Notes: generated by a model from the letters alone, not told the origin. DNA of 64,000 nucleotides from an uncultured Lentisphaeria bacterium (GCA_905197955.1 CAJKAR010000020.1:1-64000), one strand, 5' to 3'; counted from the stretch's first letter, positions 1-9,926 are shown. Program-made: numbers and translations.

Positions 1-100
1 ATTTGAAATTCCGGCGCAGGGTGCAGGGCCCGGGTGGGTCCTGCCGAGGGGTGTTCGGAGCGAGAAGCCACCAACTCCACAAATCAGGGAAACATTATTT
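1..100 (+). other. GC-rich edge stretch, possible structured RNA end
   Basis: No convincing reading frame is seen in this first stretch. It is G/C rich, with runs that could pair, and ends in a GAGAAGCC-type segment that loosely resembles the 3' half of 6S RNA. The resemblance is weak, the 5' part lies outside the window, and the strand is a guess. Confidence 0.2.
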
Positions 101-102
101 TT

Positions 103-822
103 TCACTGGAACAGATCCTTTGCGACCCCGTCCTTCGTCAGACCGGCTTTCGTCTCCGGGAACTTAACCGAGGTACGCCAGCCGGGACCATAGATTGAAA
201 ACGATCCCAGCACCCAAAGTTCCCCGCTTTTTTTGAACGAAGTCACCTCCAGCGTGCGAAAGGCATCCCCGGAAATCCGATCGGCGGGAACGTTGTACCA
301 CTCCACCTTCAACGGGAAAAAATGAGCAGCACTGATAAACACTTTCACGCTCTCCTTTCCGGTCGGCGATTCAAACACCATCACGCGACAGTCGATCGTC
401 TTGACACTTTCCCGTTCCAGCTCCTTTTTCAGCGGCCAGAAAATAAAATTCATCGTAAGATCCTCCGGACGCAGACCAAAATCAGTCAAGGTCTTTTCCT
501 TCTGAAGATCCCGTGTGTCAATGGATCCGGCAAACGGTGGCAGATACGACTGCGCAACATCATAAATTTCCTTTCCGTTGAACACAATCTGCGCAATCGT
601 CCGAGCCTTTGTAAATATCACGGAGAACCGCAGCGGAGCTTCCACGGTTGCACTGCCGCGCCGACGATGCGATGCAGTTCCTTCCAGCAGTCCCCAGCTT
701 TCGCGTCCGGGCGGCGTCCGAACCACTTTCACAAACTGTTCCGAACTCAAAGCGCTTTTCTCCTCCGCACCCGCAACGGCGCAGAGGAGAACGGTCAATA
801 CGAAAAGAAATATTTTTTTCAT
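103..822 (-). CDS. Secreted hypothetical protein, possibly LolA-like
   Basis: About 239 residues starting MKKIFLFVLTVLLCAVAGAEE, a clear signal peptide with likely cleavage after the Ala-Gly-Ala region, so the product is exported. The remainder is predicted mostly beta, with lines such as VEWYNVPADR and LEVTSFKKSGELWVLGSFSIYG. These recall outer-membrane lipoprotein-sorting (LolA-type) beta sheets, but no diagnostic motif was found, so the family is tentative. The ATG at 822 overlaps the lon stop codon in an ATGA arrangement, which implies translational coupling to lon. A longer frame reaching 855 has no ribosome site and would lie deeper inside lon. Confidence 0.75.
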   Translation of the reverse strand: MKKIFLFVLTVLLCAVAGAEEKSALSSEQFVKVVRTPPGRESWGLLEGTASHRRRGSATVEAPLRFSVIFTKARTIAQIVFNGKEIYDVAQSYLPPFAGSIDTRDLQKEKTLTDFGLRPEDLTMNFIFWPLKKELERESVKTIDCRVMVFESPTGKESVKVFISAAHFFPLKVEWYNVPADRISGDAFRTLEVTSFKKSGELWVLGSFSIYGPGWRTSVKFPETKAGLTKDGVAKDLFQ

Positions 823-3206
823 GCTTTTCCCATGTTGACGATTGCCAGTTTCCAAGCCTGTCCGGCTTCCGTGACAAAATGGAATTTGAGTTTTTCCCGA
901 ACCTCATCAGGAATATCCTCAAGATCCTTCCGGTTCTCTTCCGGAAGAATAATCTCCCGGACCCCCGCACGCAGCGCGCCGATCACCTTCTCCTTGATTC
1001 CGCCAACCGCGGTAATCTTGCCGCGCAGCGTGATTTCACCGGTCATCGCCAGATCCCCCCGAACCGCTTTTCCGGTCAGCAGAGAGATCAGCGCAGTGGA
1101 GAGAGTCACTCCAGCGGAAGGACCATCCTTCGGCGTTGCGCCGTCCGGCACATGGATATGGAAGTCATTCTTGCGGAAGACCTCCGGATCAATGTGAAAC
1201 TCCTCCGCTTTGCTGCGGATAAAGCTGAATGCGGTCAAAGCGCTCTCTCTCATCACTTCACCAAGCGAGCCGGTCAGCTTCAGTTCGCCTTTGCCCGGCA
1301 TCATGATCGCCTCAACCTGCAGAATCGTTCCACCAACACTGGTCCATGCCATGCCGGTTGCCGTGCCGACCTCCGTTTTTTTCCGGATCTCATCCATAAG
1401 GAACTTCGGCGCACCGAGGTACTTCCGTACCGCTTCCGGTGTAACAACCGAATCCGCAACAGGATCGAATGCCTTGTCCACCACCTTCCGCGCCACCTTC
1501 CGGAGAACCGTTCCAATGGTTCGCTCCAGCGAACGCACTCCGGCTTCCCGAGTATACGAATTGATGATTCCGTCGATGGATTTCAGCGGGAAGGAAATCT
1601 TTTTCCCCTCCAGTCCGTTCTCCCGGATCTGCCTCGGGACCAGATACTTGCGGGCAATCTGCCGTTTCTCATACGGAGTATAGCCCGGAAGCGTAATGAT
1701 ATCCATGCGGTCGAGCAGCGGCGGCGGAATCGTATCCAGCAGATTCGCCGTGGCAATGAACATCACGGAACTCAGATCGTAATCCAGTTCCAGAAAATGA
1801 TCGTTGAAAGCATTGTTCTGCTGAGGATCCAGCACTTCCAGAAGAGCGGAAGCGGGATCACCGCGGAAATCACTGCCGATCTTGTCGATCTCATCGAGCA
1901 CAAAAACCGGATTCGATGAACCGGCCTTCTTCAATCCCTGAAGAATACGTCCCGGAAGAGCACCGAGATAGGTTCTGCGATGACCGCGAATCTCAGCCTC
2001 GTCCTTGATGCCGCCAAGCGACATGCGGACAAACTTGCGCCCCATGGCATTCGCAATCGACTTGCCAAGCGAAGTCTTCCCCACTCCCGGAGGTCCGACA
2101 AAACAGAGAATCGGCGCTTTCCGGTCCTGCTTCAGCTGAAGCACCGAAAGGAATTCCAGAATCCTCTCTTTCACATCCTTGAGGCCGAAGTGGTCGCGGT
2201 CGAGAATCTTCGCTGCCTCCGCCACATCGATGCGGTCCTCGGTATAGGTCTGCCACGGCAGCGAGAGAATCCAGTCAATGTAATTGTACGCAATGGTGTA
2301 CTCTCCCGATGCCTGCGGAATCATATCCAGACGCTCGGTCTCTTTTTTCACCGTGTCGATGATATTCTGCGGAGCTTTCAGCTTCTCCAGACGCTCCTGA
2401 ATGGCGACAATGTCGGGATTGCGCGACTCCTCGCCCAGTTCCTGCTTGATCGTGCGGAGCTGCTCCCGCAGAAAATATTCCCGCTGCGATTTGCCAAGCG
2501 CATTGTGCACCTGCGTCTGAATCTCGGAACCGAGCTTCAAAACTTCGACCTCCCTGTTCAGCAGAATCGTCAGCAGCTGCAAACGCTCCTGAAGGGTCGG
2601 CAGAGTAAGAATCTCCAGTTTCTCCGCATATGAAAGATTGATGGTATCCGCGATCAGATCCGTGATTCTGGTATTGTCGGTCAGATTCAGAATCGCGATT
2701 TTGAGTTCCTCCGGGAAATTCGGAGAGTAGGAGATGATCTCCTGGAACTGGCGGGTCGCATTTTTGATCATGGCAACAATCTCCACCTCGTCCTGCCCCG
2801 ACTCCTCGCGAATACGTTCGACCTGCGCCGTGTGTTCCTGTTCCTGAAACGAAAGGCAGCGAATCCGGGAAAGACCGCGGATCAGCACCCGGTCGGTTCC
2901 ATCCGGGAACTTGACGTGTTTGACGACGCGACCGAGCACACCGATCGAAGAGAGTGTTTTCCCCTCCGCGGAAAAGGTCTCCACCTTCAAATCCGGAACG
3001 CTTCCCCCATTCTCCGCCACGGGCAGTTCGGGAAAAAGAGCAATCAGCTTGTCCGCCCCCGCCGCAACACGCGCAACCAGGGAGATGGAAGCCTCTCCGT
3101 CTATGACAAGCGGAGTCAGTGCATACGGAAACACAAGAGTCCCGTTCAGCGGAAGCGCCGGAACGTTCAGCTGATCGGGCAACGAAATATCCAGACTGTC
3201 CTGCAT
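819..3206 (-). CDS. lon: ATP-dependent Lon protease
   Basis: A cytoplasmic AAA+ serine protease of about 795 residues that degrades misfolded and regulatory proteins; the length is normal for bacterial LonA. In order it has the N-terminal substrate-binding domain, an AAA+ module with Walker A GPPGVGKTS and Walker B VFVLDEIDK, and a C-terminal protease domain. The catalytic Ser697 lies in KDGPSAG and Lys740 in GGIKEK; the 43-residue spacing matches E. coli Lon. The ATG at 3206 is chosen over one at 3230 because an AGGTGA ribosome site sits just upstream of the former. It overlaps the following secreted-protein gene by 4 bases. Confidence 0.97.
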   Translation of the reverse strand: MQDSLDISLPDQLNVPALPLNGTLVFPYALTPLVIDGEASISLVARVAAGADKLIALFPELPVAENGGSVPDLKVETFSAEGKTLSSIGVLGRVVKHVKFPDGTDRVLIRGLSRIRCLSFQEQEHTAQVERIREESGQDEVEIVAMIKNATRQFQEIISYSPNFPEELKIAILNLTDNTRITDLIADTINLSYAEKLEILTLPTLQERLQLLTILLNREVEVLKLGSEIQTQVHNALGKSQREYFLREQLRTIKQELGEESRNPDIVAIQERLEKLKAPQNIIDTVKKETERLDMIPQASGEYTIAYNYIDWILSLPWQTYTEDRIDVAEAAKILDRDHFGLKDVKERILEFLSVLQLKQDRKAPILCFVGPPGVGKTSLGKSIANAMGRKFVRMSLGGIKDEAEIRGHRRTYLGALPGRILQGLKKAGSSNPVFVLDEIDKIGSDFRGDPASALLEVLDPQQNNAFNDHFLELDYDLSSVMFIATANLLDTIPPPLLDRMDIITLPGYTPYEKRQIARKYLVPRQIRENGLEGKKISFPLKSIDGIINSYTREAGVRSLERTIGTVLRKVARKVVDKAFDPVADSVVTPEAVRKYLGAPKFLMDEIRKKTEVGTATGMAWTSVGGTILQVEAIMMPGKGELKLTGSLGEVMRESALTAFSFIRSKAEEFHIDPEVFRKNDFHIHVPDGATPKDGPSAGVTLSTALISLLTGKAVRGDLAMTGEITLRGKITAVGGIKEKVIGALRAGVREIILPEENRKDLEDIPDEVREKLKFHFVTEAGQAWKLAIVNMGKA

Positions 3207-3459
3207 ATAATCACCTGTACTATTTGTCAATGTTGTTCAACGGTTCCTCCGGGAAAGATCCCCCCGGAAACGACAGCGGAACGGCGGAAGAGCCATCCGC
3301 TCCTGTACCATTTCCCGGATCCACACTTTACGTCATGAGCAAAACAAACGCAAGCGCTTTTTCCGGAAAAGTTCAAACTTTTAGACCCTCTTTTCTTCAT
3401 TATGTTCAAAGGTGGAAAAACTTTTTTCCAAAACGCTCTCCGCCGACTGCGGACAAAAC

Positions 3460-4302
3460 TCATTCCGATGGTTTCAGCGAGTATTTTCCGCGAAATTCCG
3501 AAGGACTCATCCCTTTACCCCGCTTGATAAAACGGGTAAAGGTGGGACGGTCTCGAAATCCGCATTGTCTCGCGACCGCATCAATCGGCAGATCACTTCC
3601 GGAAAGAAGGGCAACCGCCCGTGCCATCTTCTCATTCAAAATAAAGCGTCCCGGAGAAAAATGCGTCTCCTTCCGAAAAAGCCGGGAAAGAGTGGCGCGG
3701 GAAACGGAAAACCGTTCACACAACGTCTCCAGCCCGAAATCCGGATCGGAAAGACTCCCACGGATCAGCGCAAGACACTTGGGAACCAGACGTTCCATCG
3801 AATGCAGAGACTCCTCCTTTTCCGCCATCGACGCCAGAATCTCCATGACAAGACAGGTCTTCCGCCGGATCATCTCCGGAGAAACCTCCGACATAATCTC
3901 ATCCAGTTCCTCAAAAAGCTCTGCCGGATATTCCGAAGCCACCTGAACTCTCGGATACCGGAACGAAAGCATCACACTCTCCGCCAAAGGTCCGTCAAAC
4001 GCCAGCCAGCGAATCCGGCATTCCCCGGAAATCACCCGTCCCAGCCGCTCCTCTCCGTAAAGAGTATACCAGACCGCATTTTTTCCCAGAATCCTTTTCT
4101 TGTCCAGAAGCACAGTCTCATACGTTCCGGAGAGCAGCCAGGCAATCCGCACAAACTGATTTAATATTCCTCCTATCTGTTCACCATGACCTCTTTTATA
4201 AATGGAGATTCCCGTACTGATCGGATAAAACGGCAACGGGACAGCAGGCAAAGCATTCTCGCCAATACGAGTAACAAAGAAATCTTTTTCCGCGTTCAGC
4301 AT
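3460..4302 (-). CDS. AraC-family transcriptional regulator
   Basis: About 280 residues. The C-terminal ~100 residues form the double helix-turn-helix of the AraC/XylS family (LETLCERFSVSRATLSRLFR, then IDAVARQCGFRDRPTFTRFI and a final MSPSEFR). The N-terminal half is a probable cupin-like sugar-sensing domain without a recognised signature. The start MLNAEKDF at 4302 is inferred; longer frames would run across the divergent promoter and pseudopilin gene. It is divergent from the pseudopilin/GH2-like pair at 4433-9789 and probably controls it in response to a sugar. The C-terminal family assignment is firm, the target is inferred from position. Confidence 0.9.
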   Translation of the reverse strand: MLNAEKDFFVTRIGENALPAVPLPFYPISTGISIYKRGHGEQIGGILNQFVRIAWLLSGTYETVLLDKKRILGKNAVWYTLYGEERLGRVISGECRIRWLAFDGPLAESVMLSFRYPRVQVASEYPAELFEELDEIMSEVSPEMIRRKTCLVMEILASMAEKEESLHSMERLVPKCLALIRGSLSDPDFGLETLCERFSVSRATLSRLFRKETHFSPGRFILNEKMARAVALLSGSDLPIDAVARQCGFRDRPTFTRFIKRGKGMSPSEFRGKYSLKPSE

Positions 4303-4330
4303 TTTTGATTCAACATTCTCCTTTTTGAAA

Positions 4331-4370
4331 CAATATAGCTCTTGTTTTTTCACTTCCAATATAGTATAAT
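4331..4370 (+). promoter_or_regulatory. Promoter for pseudopilin/GH2-like unit with paired repeats
   Basis: TTGTTT at 4342-4347 and TATAAT at 4365-4370, spaced by 17, form a good sigma-70-type promoter for the rightward genes. Two copies of CAATATAG (4331-4338 and 4357-4364) lie in direct repeat 26 bp apart, a layout suited to an AraC-type dimer. A leftward promoter (TTGGAA, 16 bp, TATATT) overlaps the same stretch and could serve the regulator gene. Confidence 0.5.
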
Positions 4371-4432
4371 GTACGAAAAGATTCAAGAGGGTTGATGAAA
4401 AGAAGATGATTAAAATAAGGAACGGATTCCTG

Positions 4433-5122
4433 ATGAAGAAAAAACTCTTTACACTTGTAGAGCTCCTCGTCGTAATTGCAATCATTGCCATTCTTGCAGG
4501 AATGCTCCTCCCGGCGTTGAATTCCGTAAGAGAAAAAGCGCGGACCATTTCCTGCACAAACGGACTGAAGCAGCTCGGCATCAGCTTCTTCGGTTACGCA
4601 AACGACAACAACGAATTTATTTATGTCTACAGCAAGGAAAACAATTACAACTATGTCAGAAAACTGCTGGATGGGAAATATTTCAAGACAAGCGACGGAG
4701 AACTGATGTTCTGCCCCAAAGAGAGCACATGGTCCGGAGAGTACTGGCAAAAGATCATCAACCATGCCGTGCGTGGTGCCAATTTTTCTGACACGTTTGT
4801 CGTCTCCCTGAATGACAGCGCTTCCGAACCCTGGTATGAAATCGCATGGAATCTGAGAAAACAGAAGAGCCCTTCCCGGGAAATCTTCGTCAGCGATTCC
4901 AGAATCAAGTCTGGTCAATTCGGACATGCAATGCTCAACATCAACTGGCAGAGCGCGGTTGACTGGATCAGTCTCCTGTGGATCTCCCACAATACGAAAA
5001 GTTTCAACATGCTCAAAGGCGATGGCAGCAGCGGGCTCTCCTCCCCTTACTGGGTTCTGAAAAACAAGGCACCCTCCGGATTCAACTTCTATCTGGGCGA
5101 CACATGGACCTGGGTTCCGTAA
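4433..5122 (+). CDS. Prepilin-like protein (type II secretion/type IV pilin N-terminus)
   Basis: About 229 residues starting MKKKLFTLVELLVVIAIIAI, the class III prepilin signal with conserved Glu at position +5 followed by a ~20-residue hydrophobic helix. The residue before the FTLVE cleavage point is not the usual Gly. The C-terminal region has a near match to the H-X9-DG signature (His followed by ten residues, then DG) at HNTKSFNMLKGDG. It lies between the divergent AraC regulator and a huge secreted GH2-like protein, 71 bp upstream of the latter and probably co-transcribed. It may act as a surface or periplasmic pseudopilin linked to polysaccharide use; that role is inference. Confidence 0.88.
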   Translation: MKKKLFTLVELLVVIAIIAILAGMLLPALNSVREKARTISCTNGLKQLGISFFGYANDNNEFIYVYSKENNYNYVRKLLDGKYFKTSDGELMFCPKESTWSGEYWQKIINHAVRGANFSDTFVVSLNDSASEPWYEIAWNLRKQKSPSREIFVSDSRIKSGQFGHAMLNINWQSAVDWISLLWISHNTKSFNMLKGDGSSGLSSPYWVLKNKAPSGFNFYLGDTWTWVP

Positions 5123-5193
5123 TTTCCGGCTTCCCACCTCCTGTTTCCATACTGCAATCTTAATTTTCACACGATACTTAAGGAAAACTCTCC

Positions 5194-8100
5194 ATGAAGA
5201 AACTCCTGATTCTTGCCCTGCTGCTGGCTCTTGCAACAGGATTTGCGGCGCAACCGGACACTGCCGCCATGCGTCTCAGTGAAAAAAATCTTCTGCTCCG
5301 TTCCGAGAACGGTCAACACTGTCTGACCCCAAAAACATCCAATATCACATTCCGCACCAGAGATTCTCTTCTGGACCTCTCTCTTTCGGGATCCGGGGAA
5401 GCCAGTGCGGATCTCCCGCTGAAAAAAGAGTGGAAATATCTCATGATCGAACTGGAAATGCAGACCGGAAATGTCATTCCCGGGAAAAAATTCTGGCAGA
5501 ACGCGGGACTCTCCCTCTGCTTCCTCGACGCAAAAGGGAAACGAGTTGGAGACTGGCCCAGAGTCATCCGCAAAACGGGAACTGCGGACTGGCAATTTTT
5601 CCATCAGATTTATTCCATTCCGGAAGGAGCGGTCAAACTCTCCTTTGCCGTCGGCAACTGGGGAACCGGAGGAAAACTCGACATCCGGAATCTCGCGGTC
5701 ACGCCGCTGATCACCAGAGAAATGCGTCCGGGGAGACCCTTCGATCCCAAAGAACTCTGGAGTTTTCATGATGCGGAACGAATCATCACTCCCACACGGG
5801 AACGCATCTGCCTGAACGGTCTCTGGCAGTTTGAGCCGGCGACACCGGAGAAAACCGCCCGTCCGGCACAGTTCCGCTACTATTTCAAGGTCCCCGGAGT
5901 CTGGCCCGGATTCGACGACTGGAGCGAGCCGGGCAGCGGACAGCGGATTCTTAATCCAGACAGAACCGATTCCAAACTCAACGGAAAAGAAATTTCCCAC
6001 GCCTGGTACCGTCGCACGATCGCCGTTCCGGAAAATTGGAAAGGACGCAGAATCCTGCTGGATCTTTCCTATCCTCAGGTTCTGACTCAGATTTTCATTG
6101 ACGGGAAAAATGCAGGTTCCATCCATTTCCCCGGCGGCACACTGGATCTCACCTCGAAGATCCGTCCCGGCAGCACTCACGATCTCTCCATTCTGCTCAC
6201 GGCGCAGCCGTCCGGACTGAAAGCCGCCTCGTACAGCGATATCAATCGTCTTCATATCAAAGATAAAAAAATCATCCGCCGCGGTCTTCTCGGCGATGTC
6301 TATCTGCGTGCGGAACCGGAAAATGCACGCATCGGCGATCTGCACGCCATCACCTCCGTTGCCGATAAAACCATCACTTTTGATCTCGGCTTTCAGGGAA
6401 CCCCTCCCCCGGACTCCACCCTTGAGATCCAGATTCAGGAACAGGGAAAGACAATCAAACTGTTCCGCTCCGGGAGGATCACTCTGAACAACCGCCGCTT
6501 CCAGTTTACAAGCCCCTGGACGGATCCCAAACTGTGGGATACGGAGCACCCGGAAAATCTCTACACAGCCGTTGCCGCACTCAAGGATGGTTCGGGAAAA
6601 ACCATCGACGTGCTCTATCCCGAAGAATTCGGCTTCCGGGAATTCTCCATCAAAGGACGGGATTTTTTCCTGAACGGAAAGGCGATCCGTCTGCAAATCA
6701 CGCCGTCGCTCTTTCCGATGTACGGGGCCGGGCCGAACATTCCGGAAAACTTCCGGCGCAACGCGGAACTGATGCGCCGTTACGGAATCAACTTCTGCTA
6801 CGCTCTCAATTACGATTTCTCTCCCGGTGAAGTCTGCTATCAGGACGCCTTTTACCGGGAATATTCCAGAAACGGCATCCTGACCGCTCTCACACTGCCG
6901 AATCCTGTTTTCTATGAATTCCAGAATCAGGAACAGATTCAGAATTATACGGAGTGCACGGAATATCTGATTCGCCGCTTCCAGAACGTTCCCGGAATTG
7001 TCATGTATGCGTCCACCCACAACTCGTCCGGCTGGGGCGATTCGGATAATCCGGTCCGGCTCGGCAGCGGCATTCACGGAACCTGGGCGTGGAGACCGCA
7101 AAACAATGTGATTGCAAAACAGGCGGATCAGATTGTAGACCGTCTGGATCCATCCCGTCCGCACTACCGCCACTCGTCCGGCATCTCCGGCAGTCCGGTC
7201 ATCACACTCAACTGCTACCTCAACTGGATGCCGATCCAGGAACGGCGCGACTATCTCGAACTCTGGTCAAAACACAGCAAACTGCCCCTGATCTTTGTGG
7301 AATACGGCATCCCGCATCTGCCAAGCTGGAGCAGTTTCCGCGGCCCCGAATTCATCTGGTCAGGACCGCAGGTCATGTCCATCTGGCTCAATGAATACAT
7401 CGCTCCGTATCTGGGAGAAAAGGCTTATATTCTCGATGGTGTGCAGAAACATTTCCTCAATTCCCAGGCGGCAATGTTCGGCGACAAAAAAGTCTCCTTC
7501 GGCCGCTACAACTGGTTCCTGCAAAGTCCCGCAGTGGCAGGTGTTCAGGCTAGGATGCTGGGCGAAACGATCCCCTATTTCCGCGGGCACGGCCTTTCCG
7601 GACTCGCCTTCTGGGATCACTATGCCTTCTGGAGAGTGATGGACGTTCCTCAGATCCTCAATGAAAACCGCTTCAAAAACCTGAAACGGACCGGAATGAC
7701 TCCCGACTACATTCATCTTCGCCAGCTCGACTACGGAAACGGGGAGAGTGTCATCGGATCCGCTGTCCGGGAAGCGTACCGTCCTCTCCTCGGACGGATC
7801 ACCGGAAAGATCGGCGATTTCACGGAACACAACGCCTATTTCCTCCGCGGAGAATCCGTGCAGAAATCCCTGATGCTCCTCAACGACACAATGCACAGGG
7901 AAGAGATTTGCTACACCTGGGAAATCCCCGGACTTGGACGGAAAGGCAGCGGCTCCGTCTCTCTGGACGGAGGCGAACGGAAGTTCATCCCCATCGACTT
8001 CCAGCTCCCCGGAAATGCTCCGGAGCATCTCTCGCTGAAAGCCACATTTCTGTTCTCCGACGGCTGGACGGAAGACTCCTTCGATTTTGCCGTCGGCAAT

Positions 8101-9789
8101 CGGCGCACCGCAAAACTGCAAACTCCGCTCTACTGCTTCGATCCGGAAGGAAGCGCAGGGAAACTCCTGTCCACCCTCGGATTGACCATCCGCAACGGCA
8201 AGCCCGCACCGGGCGAAATCCTCATCATCGGACGGAACGCTCTTGAAAAGTATCCGGGCGATCTTGGAGCCATAGCAAAATCCGGCGTCAAACTTCTGAT
8301 TCTGGAACAGTCTCACTCCACCCTCTGGAACCGGCTCGGAATCCGCAGTACCGAATACGGATTGCGCAAACTGTTCTCCCTCTCGCCGGAATTTCTCGGA
8401 AAGCCGCTCGAAAACTGGCGGGGAGCCTCCACACTCAAAGCCCCCTATGAACGCCGTTCGGAATGGCTCGGAATCCCCGTCTCCGGAAATATTCAGGCTG
8501 GCTACCGCGGAGCCGTTGCCACGGTTCTGCCGGAAAAGCCATGCGTCGGCGACTGGATGCCGATTCTCCATGGCGGATTCAATCTCTCCTACGCACCGCT
8601 CCTGATGTTTAAAGAGGGAAAAGCGGAAATCCTCTTCTCCCAGCTGGATCTTTCCAGCCGGACGGAACCCTCTCCGGAAGCAGTCGAACTCTTTGCCTCC
8701 GCACTGGAATTCCTGGAACGGAGCCCGGCGAAAAAGAGTCGGAGAACCTTCTATTCCGGCGGTCCCGAAGGCAAAGCACTCCTCGACACCTTGAAAATCA
8801 AATATGAAACAGGTTCCGGATACAAAGCGGAAGATCTTCTTATCGTCGCCCCCGGCTTCTCCCCGGAAGGCTGCCGGGAAGCGGTCGCCCGCGGAACAGA
8901 TCTTCTTGGAATCGGACTCGACAAAAACGCAATCGACCGCCTGGTCCCCGGCAAAAACGGAGCCGGCATCTGGAAGCATACCTATTCCTATTTTGCCGAG
9001 GGGCTGATGGAAAATTCCTTCTTCCGCGGAGTCTCCAACAGCGACCTCTTCTGGCGGAAGCCTCTGACCAGCACCTTTTTCGACGGCGGCTGCGGTCCCG
9101 CTCTCAAGCACTTCAAGCACGGCAAAGGAAATATGGTCTTCATTCAGATCGCTCCCTGGATGTTCGAAAAAGAGGAATTCCAGCTGCGCATCACACGCCG
9201 CAGGAACTTTGCCCTGATCTCGCGCATCGCCCACAACATGGGCGCCGAGGCGGAATCCGGACTGCTGAAAAATCTCACCTCCTCCAACAAAATCGTTCTC
9301 AAAGATTGGTTCGGAAAAGCCGATCCGGAGAAAAAAGGATATCGGGAACTCGGTTCGAAATACAATTCCTCCTGGCGGAAAGTCAAGGTTGCAACCAACT
9401 TCGATTCCGAAGCAAACAGACTCGAAGGGTATGACGGAGATTTCTTCTACCGTACCGTCTTCGATCTCCCGGACCTCCCGAAGCGGGACATCCAGCTCTA
9501 TCTGGGCCGGATCGACGACTGCTCCTGGGTCTGGCTGAACGGAACGTTCCTCGGAGAAATCTCCGATAAGACCCATCCGGAAAACTACTGGCTCGTGGAA
9601 CGCAAATATACCCTCTCCCCCCGTCTTCTGAAGAAGAAGGGCAACACTCTGATTGTTCTCTGCCGCGATCTCCGCGGGAACGGCGGCATTCTCGGAACGC
9701 CGCGACTGATTTTCGGCTCTTCGGAAATCAATCTCTATGCGGACATTCCGGAGATTCAGGACGATCCCTACCGCTACTTCCATTGGTAA
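5194..9789 (+). CDS. Large secreted GH2-like glycoside hydrolase
   Basis: 1531 residues with signal peptide MKKLLILALLLALATGFAA. In order: a beta-sandwich about 30-170; a GH2 sugar-binding domain about 205-370 (LNGLWQFEP, HAWYRRTIAVPENW); an Ig-like domain; a TIM-barrel about 490-830; long accessory regions; and a second jelly-roll with YRTVFDLPD and VWLNGTFLGE near 1440-1490. The nucleophile-type Glu703 is present in FVEYG. The acid/base position normally read as NE in GH2 is replaced by Asn610-Ser611 (ASTHNSSGW), so activity or mechanism may differ. Beta-galactosidase-like is the best general label; substrate unknown. It is downstream of the pseudopilin and ends at a strong terminator. Confidence 0.85.
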   Translation: MKKLLILALLLALATGFAAQPDTAAMRLSEKNLLLRSENGQHCLTPKTSNITFRTRDSLLDLSLSGSGEASADLPLKKEWKYLMIELEMQTGNVIPGKKFWQNAGLSLCFLDAKGKRVGDWPRVIRKTGTADWQFFHQIYSIPEGAVKLSFAVGNWGTGGKLDIRNLAVTPLITREMRPGRPFDPKELWSFHDAERIITPTRERICLNGLWQFEPATPEKTARPAQFRYYFKVPGVWPGFDDWSEPGSGQRILNPDRTDSKLNGKEISHAWYRRTIAVPENWKGRRILLDLSYPQVLTQIFIDGKNAGSIHFPGGTLDLTSKIRPGSTHDLSILLTAQPSGLKAASYSDINRLHIKDKKIIRRGLLGDVYLRAEPENARIGDLHAITSVADKTITFDLGFQGTPPPDSTLEIQIQEQGKTIKLFRSGRITLNNRRFQFTSPWTDPKLWDTEHPENLYTAVAALKDGSGKTIDVLYPEEFGFREFSIKGRDFFLNGKAIRLQITPSLFPMYGAGPNIPENFRRNAELMRRYGINFCYALNYDFSPGEVCYQDAFYREYSRNGILTALTLPNPVFYEFQNQEQIQNYTECTEYLIRRFQNVPGIVMYASTHNSSGWGDSDNPVRLGSGIHGTWAWRPQNNVIAKQADQIVDRLDPSRPHYRHSSGISGSPVITLNCYLNWMPIQERRDYLELWSKHSKLPLIFVEYGIPHLPSWSSFRGPEFIWSGPQVMSIWLNEYIAPYLGEKAYILDGVQKHFLNSQAAMFGDKKVSFGRYNWFLQSPAVAGVQARMLGETIPYFRGHGLSGLAFWDHYAFWRVMDVPQILNENRFKNLKRTGMTPDYIHLRQLDYGNGESVIGSAVREAYRPLLGRITGKIGDFTEHNAYFLRGESVQKSLMLLNDTMHREEICYTWEIPGLGRKGSGSVSLDGGERKFIPIDFQLPGNAPEHLSLKATFLFSDGWTEDSFDFAVGNRRTAKLQTPLYCFDPEGSAGKLLSTLGLTIRNGKPAPGEILIIGRNALEKYPGDLGAIAKSGVKLLILEQSHSTLWNRLGIRSTEYGLRKLFSLSPEFLGKPLENWRGASTLKAPYERRSEWLGIPVSGNIQAGYRGAVATVLPEKPCVGDWMPILHGGFNLSYAPLLMFKEGKAEILFSQLDLSSRTEPSPEAVELFASALEFLERSPAKKSRRTFYSGGPEGKALLDTLKIKYETGSGYKAEDLLIVAPGFSPEGCREAVARGTDLLGIGLDKNAIDRLVPGKNGAGIWKHTYSYFAEGLMENSFFRGVSNSDLFWRKPLTSTFFDGGCGPALKHFKHGKGNMVFIQIAPWMFEKEEFQLRITRRRNFALISRIAHNMGAEAESGLLKNLTSSNKIVLKDWFGKADPEKKGYRELGSKYNSSWRKVKVATNFDSEANRLEGYDGDFFYRTVFDLPDLPKRDIQLYLGRIDDCSWVWLNGTFLGEISDKTHPENYWLVERKYTLSPRLLKKKGNTLIVLCRDLRGNGGILGTPRLIFGSSEINLYADIPEIQDDPYRYFHW

Positions 9790-9802
9790 AATCTCTCCTT
9801 CC

Positions 9803-9844
9803 GCCGGGATTCCACTGCTGTTCGGAATCCCGGCTGTTCTTTTT
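9803..9844 (+). terminator. Rho-independent terminator after GH2-like gene
   Basis: A perfect 11-bp stem (GCCGGGATTCC at 9803-9813 with GGAATCCCGGC at 9824-9834), 10-base loop, followed by a T-rich tract. It lies 14 bases past the stop codon at 9789. Confidence 0.85.
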
Positions 9845-9926
9845 CGCCCCGAACTTCTTTGCGATTCGCCCCGTGCTTTCCATTTTTTTCTAAAAAAAAA
9901 TTTGAATTCTTAGGTTTTGCAATTAT

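Noticed and set aside
3207..3459. Heat-shock (sigma-32 or CIRCE) control of lon
   Set aside because: A TTGCGT-N17-TAAAGT pair fits an ordinary promoter; no CIRCE repeat or sigma-32 consensus was found.
4302..4581. Longer AraC frame starting at 4581
   Set aside because: It would cover the divergent promoter and the start of the pseudopilin gene; the extra residues look non-coding.
5167..7173. Long open frame antisense to the GH2-like gene
   Set aside because: It mirrors the codon bias of the real gene, has no ribosome site or family features, and the sense protein has clear domains. The same holds for 7360-9783 and 29944-32712.
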